Origin: Desulfuromonadaceae bacterium UBA5613
GTDB lineage: Bacteria; Desulfobacterota; Desulfuromonadia; Desulfuromonadales; UBA2197
Reading direction: 5' to 3'
Assembly (NCBI GenBank): GCA_002424625.1
Contig: DIKR01000067.1
Span: forward strand, 16,772 to 27,803
Length of the DNA stretch: 11,032 bases
The stretch's first letter is position 1. Every line of letters starts with the position of its first letter. This document shows, in pieces, positions 5,456 through 11,032 of this stretch. A program made the translations under genes and the position numbers. Under the pieces are notes generated by a model. That model was not told the DNA's origin. It searched no databases and saw nothing but the letters and a program-made list of their open reading frames with translations.

Positions 5456-7432
5456 ATGAAAATATTCTCCCTGGTGAACTGGTTTCGTAATCTCAAGCTG
5501 CGCGGCAAACTCCTCGTTGTCGTTCTGCCGCTGGTGGTGCTTCCGGTCATCATCGTCGGTAGTGTCGTCGGTTATATCGGCGCCAGTCAAGCGACTCTGG
5601 GGATTACGCGCAGCAGTGAAGCCGATCTTGACCACATGGCCGCTTTTACCGTCGATCTGCTCAGCGCCCATTATCAGCAATTTCAGGTCTATCGTCAGGA
5701 TAAGCGTGAGAGTTTCAATCGTGATCTCAAAGCCCTTGCCAGTATTGCCTGGGGGATTGCCGAGAGTCAGAACGATCAACATCGCCGCTCCGGGGTTCCG
5801 CTGGCAGCCGCCCAGGAAGAGGCGCGCAAGGCGCTGCTCAAGGTCAGTGTCGGCCCGAGCGGCTATCTTTATGCCGTCAACAGCAAGGGCGTTCTGCAGG
5901 CGCATGTGGCGCAGCAGGGGGAGAATATCTTTGATGCGCAGGATGAAGACGGGCGGTTTTTTATCCGGGAGATGATCGAGAAGGCGCAGCAGGCGCAGCC
6001 GGGAGAAGTGCTCTTTATCACCTACCCGTGGCGCAATCCGCAACTTGGTGACCAGCAGCTACGGATGAAGATCGCCGCCTACCGTTACTTTCCGCAGTGG
6101 GACTGGATTATTGCCGCCAGTGGTTATCTTGATGAAACTGCCGAAGATATCGCCTTTGAACGAAAATCCTTCGAGGATCTCAAATCCCGACTTAAAGATA
6201 AGAAGGTCGGGCGCACCGGTTATATCTACGCCATCGACGGTGCCGGGATTTTTACCATCCACCCCTTGAGTGAAGGGGAGAACCACCTTGATGCCCGCGA
6301 TGCCGAAGGGAAGGCATTCTTGCGGGAGATGCGTGACAAAAAGCAAGGGTGGCTGCGTTATCCCTGGCAAAATGAAGGGGAGCGGGCGCCGCGCCAGAAG
6401 ATAGCCCGTTATATTTACTTTGCCCCGTGGGACTGGGTTGTTGCTGTCGGTTCTTATGAAGACGAATTTTACGAAGCCGCCAATGCCCTGCGGGTGCGGA
6501 CCTTTGTCAGTATGCTTCTGCTGACATCGGCCACCTGCCTGGTTTCAATCCTGCTCGTGATCTTTGTTTCCAAGATCGTCACCCGACCGATTCAGCGCAT
6601 TCTCGAAGGGATTCACCAAGTGAAACGGGGTCGTTTCGACCAACCGGTCCGGGTCAAAGGTACTGATGAAATGGGGGAACTCGCTGCCACCTTTAATCGT
6701 ATGACCGAAATGATCAAGAGTCACCGCGAGATGGAGAGCGCCCTGGCGCAGCAGGGGAAGATGGCTTCCCTCGGAGTCCTTTCTTCCGGTGTCGCCCACG
6801 AAATCAATAATCCCCTCGGGGTCATCCTTGGTTATGCCAGTTATCTGGAGGGGAAAATTCCCGAAGATGATCCAAACTATAACTACATTCATGAAATCAA
6901 ACGCGAAAGCAAGCGCTGCAAAAAGATCGTCCAGAACCTTCTCAGTTATGCCCGGACGCCACGACCGGCGCTGGAAATTATCGATTTGACCCATCTGCTC
7001 GCAGAGATTCTTAACTTTGCCGCCAATCACACCGACATGCATCAGGTGCAGATCAAGAGGCACTTTGCCGCAGAATTGCCGCTGGTACGCGCCGATGGTG
7101 ACCAACTCCGACAGGTAGCGATCAATCTCATCCTGAATGCCGGGGCAGCAATGCCGCAGGGGGGGGTGTTGACGGTCAGTACCCGCCAGGTTGACAATAA
7201 ATTTGTCGAGATTGAATTCAGCGATTCCGGGGTCGGCATGGCGCCGGAACAGCTGGAACAGATCTTTGAGCCGTTTTACACGACAAAGGCGCGGGGAACC
7301 GGACTCGGCCTTGCCATAACCCGGCAGATCATCGATTTTCACCATGGTCGGATCAAAGTTCATAGCCTCCCCGATCAGGGGACGACCTTTGTTGTGACGC
7401 TGCCGCTCGATCCCGAGGATGACCCATCGTGA
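5456..7432 (+). CDS. Sensor histidine kinase with two periplasmic Cache domains and HAMP
   Basis: This 658-residue membrane kinase should sense a periplasmic small molecule and phosphorylate the regulator encoded next to it. A membrane helix (about 19-41) is followed by a periplasmic region of about 300 residues with two similar Cache-type units (about 130-226 and 248-336). They share the landmarks GYLYA/GYIYA, a DA-D-G block and a WDWIIAASGY/WDWVVAVGSY end. A second helix (348-371) leads to a HAMP linker (372-424). The phosphoacceptor is His448 in GVAHEINNPLG. The ATPase domain shows Asn561 (NLILNAG), DSGVGM (590-595), IFEPFYTTK and GTGLGL (614-619). No PAS or receiver domain is present. It overlaps the regulator gene by 4 nt (GTGA). 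Similar kinases sense organic acids, amino acids or metals; the ligand here is unknown. Confidence 0.93.
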   Translation: MKIFSLVNWFRNLKLRGKLLVVVLPLVVLPVIIVGSVVGYIGASQATLGITRSSEADLDHMAAFTVDLLSAHYQQFQVYRQDKRESFNRDLKALASIAWGIAESQNDQHRRSGVPLAAAQEEARKALLKVSVGPSGYLYAVNSKGVLQAHVAQQGENIFDAQDEDGRFFIREMIEKAQQAQPGEVLFITYPWRNPQLGDQQLRMKIAAYRYFPQWDWIIAASGYLDETAEDIAFERKSFEDLKSRLKDKKVGRTGYIYAIDGAGIFTIHPLSEGENHLDARDAEGKAFLREMRDKKQGWLRYPWQNEGERAPRQKIARYIYFAPWDWVVAVGSYEDEFYEAANALRVRTFVSMLLLTSATCLVSILLVIFVSKIVTRPIQRILEGIHQVKRGRFDQPVRVKGTDEMGELAATFNRMTEMIKSHREMESALAQQGKMASLGVLSSGVAHEINNPLGVILGYASYLEGKIPEDDPNYNYIHEIKRESKRCKKIVQNLLSYARTPRPALEIIDLTHLLAEILNFAANHTDMHQVQIKRHFAAELPLVRADGDQLRQVAINLILNAGAAMPQGGVLTVSTRQVDNKFVEIEFSDSGVGMAPEQLEQIFEPFYTTKARGTGLGLAITRQIIDFHHGRIKVHSLPDQGTTFVVTLPLDPEDDPS

Positions 7433-8817
7433 AGAAGAGAATTTTGCTTATCGATAATGAAGAGGGGCTCTGCCGGATGATGGAGGCCGTCCTTAAGGAT
7501 AACGGCTTCAAGGTCGGGGCCTTTACCCGCTCTTTTGAAGCGGTCGAAAGTTTCAAGGCGGAAGAGTGGGATCTGGTTATCTCCGATATCAAGATGCCGG
7601 GGATGGACGGGATTGAAGTCCTGGAGCGGATCAAGGCCAAGGCGCCGGCCATTCCGGTGATCATGATTACCGCTTACGCCACCGTTGAAACGGCGATTCA
7701 GGCATTGCGCCGCGGTGCCTACGATATGCTCACCAAGCCCTTTGAGCCGGAAGAACTCATCTATCGGGTGCGCAATGCGCTGCAGCAGACCAAACTTCTC
7801 GAAGAGAACCGGCAGCTGCGGGAAGAACTGGTCGGGAAGTTCAGTTTTGACAAGATGATCGGCAGCGCACCGGCGCTGAAGGCTTTGATCGAACGCATGG
7901 AGAAGGTGGCAATACGCGACACTTCGGTCCTGATTACCGGCGAATCCGGAACCGGCAAGGAACTCGTCGCCCAGGCGCTGCATTATAACTCTCCCCGCCG
8001 TGACAAGCGCTTTGTTGCCATCAATTGCGGCGCTCTCTCTGAATCCCTTTTGGAGAGTGAGCTCTTCGGTTATAAAAAGGGCGCATTTACCGGCGCCGCG
8101 GAAAATCGTAAAGGGCTCCTTGAAGCTGCCGACGGCGGCACTCTCTTCCTTGATGAAGTTGGCAACCTGCCGATCAATGTACAGAAGACTTTGCTCCGTT
8201 TTCTTCAGGAGCAGGAATTTCTCCGTATTGGCGACACGCAGCCGATCAAGGTTGACGTCCGCATCATCTCCGCCACCAACGCCGATTTGAGTGCGGATGT
8301 GCGGAACGGCACCTTTCGCGAAGATCTTTATTATCGCCTGAATGTCCTTAACCTGCGCCTGCCGCCACTGCGGGAGCGGGTCGAAGATATCCCCTTGCTC
8401 GCCGCGCACTTTATTCAGGAACAGAATAAAAAGTTCGGTACCAACGTCAAGGGCTTCAGTGCTGAAGCGATCGAAGCCCTCAAGCGCTTTCCTTGGCCGG
8501 GGAATATTCGCCAGTTGCGTAATGTCGTCGAGGCCTGTATGGCGATCGGCAGCGAAGACGCTGTCATCGACCTGGCGATACTCGAACAGTTTATCGAGAT
8601 GCCCCCCTCCTTTACCGGCGGGGCGCTGCAGCTCACCGCCATGCTCGATAGTGATTATACCGCTGCTATGACCGCCTTTGAAACCGATTACCTTAAGATG
8701 CTGCTGCGAAAAAAGGGGGGGAATATTGATGAGGCGGCCCGTGAAGCCGGAATGAATATGGCGACTATTTACCGCAAGATTAAAAAGTACAGGTTGAAAA
8801 AGGAAGATTATAGCTGA
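7429..8817 (+). CDS. NtrC-type sigma-54-dependent response regulator
   Basis: This 462-residue cytoplasmic transcription activator opens sigma-54 promoters using ATP. The receiver domain (1-120) has the phosphorylated Asp53 (ISDIKMPG) and Lys103 (TKPFEP). The AAA+ domain (about 140-390) has Walker A GESGTGKE (171-178), the sigma-54 contact loop GAFTGA (218-223) and Walker B TLFLDE (238-243). A Fis-type helix-turn-helix closes the protein (about 430-455, AAREAGMNMATIYRKIKKY). The start is a GTG inside the kinase stop (GTGA), the usual translational coupling of a cognate pair. A terminator follows. The sigma-54-type promoter 167 nt downstream is the obvious local target. All three domains are complete. 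Confidence 0.96.
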   Translation: MKKRILLIDNEEGLCRMMEAVLKDNGFKVGAFTRSFEAVESFKAEEWDLVISDIKMPGMDGIEVLERIKAKAPAIPVIMITAYATVETAIQALRRGAYDMLTKPFEPEELIYRVRNALQQTKLLEENRQLREELVGKFSFDKMIGSAPALKALIERMEKVAIRDTSVLITGESGTGKELVAQALHYNSPRRDKRFVAINCGALSESLLESELFGYKKGAFTGAAENRKGLLEAADGGTLFLDEVGNLPINVQKTLLRFLQEQEFLRIGDTQPIKVDVRIISATNADLSADVRNGTFREDLYYRLNVLNLRLPPLRERVEDIPLLAAHFIQEQNKKFGTNVKGFSAEAIEALKRFPWPGNIRQLRNVVEACMAIGSEDAVIDLAILEQFIEMPPSFTGGALQLTAMLDSDYTAAMTAFETDYLKMLLRKKGGNIDEAAREAGMNMATIYRKIKKYRLKKEDYS

Positions 8818-8855
8818 GCTCCGCAGTGCAAGCGGCCCATGCCGGTGACAGGTTC

Positions 8856-8886
8856 GCCCCGATGCAAAGATCGGGGCTTTTTTTTT
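8856..8886 (+). terminator. Intrinsic terminator after the response regulator
   Basis: GCCCCGAT (8856-8863) pairs perfectly with ATCGGGGC (8870-8877) around a 6-nt loop and is followed by nine T (8878-8886). It ends the hypA-hypB-kinase-regulator transcript. Confidence 0.93.
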
Positions 8887-8983
8887 GCAAATCCGCAAAG
8901 AGGAAAGGAGAGAATAGAGAGTTATGTGTGCTGGCTTGAAGATAGTTACAGCAGTATCGAGTAGTTGCAATTATTATGGAGGC

Positions 8984-8999
8984 TGGCACAACCGTTGCT
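8984..8999 (+). promoter_or_regulatory. Sigma-54 (-24/-12) promoter
   Basis: TGGCAC (8984-8989) and TTGCT (8995-8999) match the RpoN consensus TGGCACG-N4-TTGCW at all conserved positions except the single G after TGGCAC, with the required 10 nt between the GG and GC pairs. It lies 102 nt before the ATG at 9102 and just after a sigma-54 activator gene. Transcription should start near 9010. A weak inverted repeat, TTTGC-N6-GCAAA (8884-8899), sits about 118 nt upstream of that start, a normal distance for an activator site, but it overlaps the terminator T-tract. Confidence 0.8.
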
Positions 9000-9101
9000 A
9001 GTAGATTCTGTGAAAGCGGGTGTCAGGGCGAGGTCGGATTACACAGGGACACGCTGCTGTCGAATCAAGTGGGATACAAAGACGTTCATCAGGAGGCAAT
9101 C

Positions 9102-9653
9102 ATGGCCAGAAACTCGACCCTTGGCGTAGCAAAATTACAGGAGACCTGGATGATGAGCAGAGTCGCCGGGATCCTGGCGCTCGGCTTCGCCGTACTGCTC
9201 GAAGCCGTTGTTCTCTCCCCTGTCGTCTCTAGTGTCCAAGCTTTGCTCGCTCCGCTCTTCCTTGCGGTCGTGATCCAGATTGGTGCTGGTTTACAGGCCT
9301 GGCGCCATGAGCGCCACCTCGAATCGGTGGTCCTGGTTGCCTTTGGACTCTTTACCTGTTCTCAGATCTCCCAGCTCGGCAACGTGTCGGCAACAACAAC
9401 GAACTCCCCGGGGCAAGGAGCTTTTCTCCTTTTCTGGGGGCTCTTTGCCGCTCTGGTTGCCGCGCAGCCGAGTGATTGCGGGCGTCCTTTCCACCTCCTT
9501 CTTGCTGTGGTGGCAACGACCCTCCTCCTGAAAGCTCTGGTCATGGTCATTGCCTGGTCAGCCCTCGGATATTTACTCCTGGTGGCCGGAATTGCCACCT
9601 TTGCTTTGGCGGTTTTTGCCGGTCTTTGCCCCCTTTCAGCACTGCGGAGTTGA
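9102..9653 (+). CDS. Six-helix membrane protein, weakly GPR1/FUN34/YaaH (SatP)-like
   Basis: This is a 183-residue integral membrane protein with about six predicted helices (20-40, 44-66, 74-92, 104-121, 130-150, 154-176). Length, helix number and local patterns (an IQIGAGLQAWRHER segment, an FLLFWGLF helix, a final LGYLLLVAGIATF helix) recall the GPR1/FUN34/YaaH acetate and succinate uptake family. The family signature NPAPLGL near the N-terminus is absent, so transport activity is not established. The start at 9102 is set by a strong AGGAGG 5 nt upstream; an in-frame ATG at 8976 is rejected because it precedes the sigma-54 promoter and adds a non-hydrophobic, poorly protein-like stretch. 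Its position behind the -24/-12 promoter suggests control by the upstream regulator. Confidence 0.75.
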   Translation: MARNSTLGVAKLQETWMMSRVAGILALGFAVLLEAVVLSPVVSSVQALLAPLFLAVVIQIGAGLQAWRHERHLESVVLVAFGLFTCSQISQLGNVSATTTNSPGQGAFLLFWGLFAALVAAQPSDCGRPFHLLLAVVATTLLLKALVMVIAWSALGYLLLVAGIATFALAVFAGLCPLSALRS

Positions 9654-9739
9654 CAGTCGTTCCCCGGCTCAGTTATAGGTTAACTTTATAACCATGCCGG
9701 CGAGAGCAGCAACGCGTGCGGAGCAGGAGCCGTGAAGTG

Positions 9740-10120
9740 ATGAAGGGAAATCTTGGACAATATTTAACCTTCCTGGGTTTTTGTGCCCTCGGTTTTTACG
9801 GCGTTATGTTCGGTTGCGGCTATTTGGGTCTGGAAGCCATGCCGCAATTTGTGGTGACAGCGGTGATCTTTTTAACCGCCGGACGGATGTTAAAAAAGGT
9901 CCGTCTGGGTAGCGCTGAAGAGGACGAGGAGGAAGTTGCGGGGGTATTGCGGCGGGAACCGGACTGGCCCTGGCTGACTGCTTTCATGAATTGGACCGCT
10001 GCCCTGTTGATTATTGCGTTTTTGGCTATTTTGCTGATGAAACCGACAGATCTTTCCCTCCTTGACGCCTTTAAATTTTCTCCCGCCCAAAGCAGTTTCT
10101 TTTCCGATGCCGTCCCTTAG
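9740..10120 (+). CDS. Three-helix membrane protein, function unknown
   Basis: This is a 126-residue protein with predicted helices at about 8-30, 35-50 and 80-100. A highly acidic cytoplasmic-type loop (SAEEDEEEVAG, 59-69) lies between the second and third helices, and a Ser/Phe-rich tail closes it. I recognise no family. The ATG at 9740 is chosen because a GGAG lies about 10 nt upstream; an in-frame GTG at 9716 has no clear ribosome-binding site. It begins 86 nt after the preceding membrane-protein gene without an obvious terminator between them, so it may share its sigma-54 transcript. A small inverted repeat, GGTTA-N6-TAACC, lies in that gap (9678-9693). It faces clpB convergently. Confidence 0.65.
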   Translation: MKGNLGQYLTFLGFCALGFYGVMFGCGYLGLEAMPQFVVTAVIFLTAGRMLKKVRLGSAEEDEEEVAGVLRREPDWPWLTAFMNWTAALLIIAFLAILLMKPTDLSLLDAFKFSPAQSSFFSDAVP

Positions 10121-10144
10121 CTGAGTTATTTGTGAGCGCTGCCG

Positions 10145-10186
10145 CAACAAGGGGCATCGATGCACCTGCATCGATGCCCCTTGTTG
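10145..10186. terminator. Perfect 20-bp inverted repeat, probable bidirectional terminator
   Basis: Arms 10145-10164 and 10167-10186 are perfectly complementary, with only 2 nt between them. The repeat lies 24 nt past the stop of the upstream gene and 39 nt past the stop of clpB on the other strand, so it sits exactly between two convergent genes. The flanks are only moderately T-rich (TTGTTGTCTT on the plus side). Each arm also contains the self-complementary 10-mer GCATCGATGC. Confidence 0.75.
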
Positions 10187-10225
10187 TCTTACCCCGGCGA
10201 TCTCACAAGTAAAATTTACAGAACC

Positions 10226-11032
10226 TCAAGGACGGATAGCAATCCTCAGCCCCTGCGAATCAGCATCGATGGTTATCTTGTCACCATCGCTTATCTCGCC
10301 GGCGATAATGGCGCGGCCGATTTTGGTCTCCAGCTGGTGCTGCAGGTAGCGTTTAAGGGGGCGGGCGCCATAAACCGGATCATAGGCGGCTCCGACAACA
10401 AAGTCGCAGGCGGCAGGGGTCAGTTCCAGGCCGATGTGGCGGGAGGCCAGGCGTTTGCGCAGATCATCGGTAAGCAGGACGATGATGTGGGTAATTTCGT
10501 CCTTGCTGAGCGGCTTGAAGAGGACGATGTCGTCGACCCGGTTGAGAAACTCCGGCCGGAAGGCGCTCCGCAGCTCCTGCATGACCTGCTTGCGCGCGCT
10601 CTCTTCAATCGTCCCTTGCGCACTGACGCCATCCAGGAGATAGGGGCTGCCGATGTTGCTGGTCATGATGATCACGGTATTTTTGCAATCGATGGTCCGC
10701 CCCTGGGCATCGGTGACCCGACCATCGTCGAGGATTTGCAACAGGACGTTAAAGATGTCGGGATGGGCCTTTTCGATCTCGTCAAAGAGGATGACGCTAT
10801 AGGGTTTGCGGCGCACCGCCTCGGTGAGCTGCCCCCCCTCTTCGTAGCCGACATAGCCGGGAGGGGCACCGATCAGGCGACTGACGGTGTGCTTCTCCAT
10901 GTATTCGGACATGTCGATGCGGATGATATTCTCTTCGGTATCGAAGAGAGCTTCGGCAAGGGTGCGGGCAAGCTCGGTCTTGCCCACCCCGGTCGGCCCG
11001 AGGAAAATAAAGGAGCCGATCGGCCGACGCGG
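10226..11032 (-). CDS. clpB: ClpB disaggregase, C-terminal AAA+ module (5' partial)
   Basis: These are the last 268 residues of the cytoplasmic Hsp100 chaperone that rescues aggregated proteins together with DnaK. The frame is open to the window edge, so the N-domain, first AAA+ domain and coiled-coil middle domain lie outside. Visible in order are RPIGSFIFLGPTGVGKTE (Walker A of the second AAA+ domain), the pore-loop region GAPPGYVGYEEGG, Walker B VILFDEIEKAHP, sensor 1 TSNIGS, the arginine-finger region FRPEFLNRVDD and the sensor 2 segment YGARPLKRYLQ. The tail ends in RIAIRP. The GYVGYEEGG loop and the lack of a ClpP-binding IGF/IGL loop in the visible part favour ClpB over ClpA or ClpC. 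No promoter can be seen. Confidence 0.93.
   Translation of the reverse strand, partial: PRRPIGSFIFLGPTGVGKTELARTLAEALFDTEENIIRIDMSEYMEKHTVSRLIGAPPGYVGYEEGGQLTEAVRRKPYSVILFDEIEKAHPDIFNVLLQILDDGRVTDAQGRTIDCKNTVIIMTSNIGSPYLLDGVSAQGTIEESARKQVMQELRSAFRPEFLNRVDDIVLFKPLSKDEITHIIVLLTDDLRKRLASRHIGLELTPAACDFVVGAAYDPVYGARPLKRYLQHQLETKIGRAIIAGEISDGDKITIDADSQGLRIAIRP

Noticed and set aside
6545..7363. A 272-codon minus-strand open frame opposite the kinase core
   Set aside because: It covers the conserved HAMP, HisKA and ATPase motifs on the other strand and has no independent ribosome-binding site or domain.
7375..8970. A 531-codon open frame on the minus strand opposite the response regulator
   Set aside because: The plus-strand frame has every NtrC-family motif. 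The antisense frame has no recognisable domain and runs through the intrinsic terminator; it is a by-product of codon bias.

Overview
The window looks like a chromosomal stretch of a deltaproteobacterium of the Desulfuromonadales (the Geobacter/Desulfuromonas/Pelobacter group). This is inferred from four things: a nine-heme c-type cytochrome fused to a membrane b-type cytochrome (the CbcL architecture), an F1Fo Fo-sector pair (atpB-atpE) that ends at its own terminator as in the split ATP synthase loci of that group, sigma-54 regulation, and nickel-hydrogenase maturation genes. No phage, transposon, CRISPR or RNA gene was seen.

Layout. 1-812: the 3' end of atpB, then atpE, closed by a strong intrinsic terminator. 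813-2875: an AT-rich leader with a good sigma-70-type promoter (882-910) overlapped by a 14-bp palindrome, then the CbcL-like inner-membrane cytochrome and a terminator. 2895-3125: a small two-helix membrane protein. 3100-4274, minus strand: a TatD-family metal hydrolase followed by a decayed tcdA-like gene (internal deletion plus frameshift). 4291-8886, plus strand: a compact run hypA-hypB-histidine kinase-sigma-54 response regulator, ended by a terminator. 8984-9653: a near-consensus -24/-12 (sigma-54) promoter upstream of a six-helix membrane protein that weakly resembles the GPR1/FUN34/YaaH (SatP) acetate-uptake family. 9740-10120: an unrecognised three-helix membrane protein. 10145-10186: a perfect 20-bp inverted repeat, probably a bidirectional terminator. 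10226-11032, minus strand: the C-terminal AAA+ module of clpB, cut by the window edge.

How the genes may work together. The two energy-metabolism blocks are the Fo sector of ATP synthase and a quinone-to-periplasm electron-transfer cytochrome. The main regulatory module is the kinase/regulator pair. The kinase has two tandem periplasmic Cache domains, which often bind small organic acids or amino acids. Its gene overlaps that of an NtrC-type activator. The first sigma-54 promoter downstream lies within 170 bp of the regulator gene and faces the transporter-like gene. A small-molecule sensing circuit that drives a transporter is therefore a reasonable, untested hypothesis. The kinase start lies only 8 nt past hypB, so hydrogenase maturation and this sensor may share a transcript.
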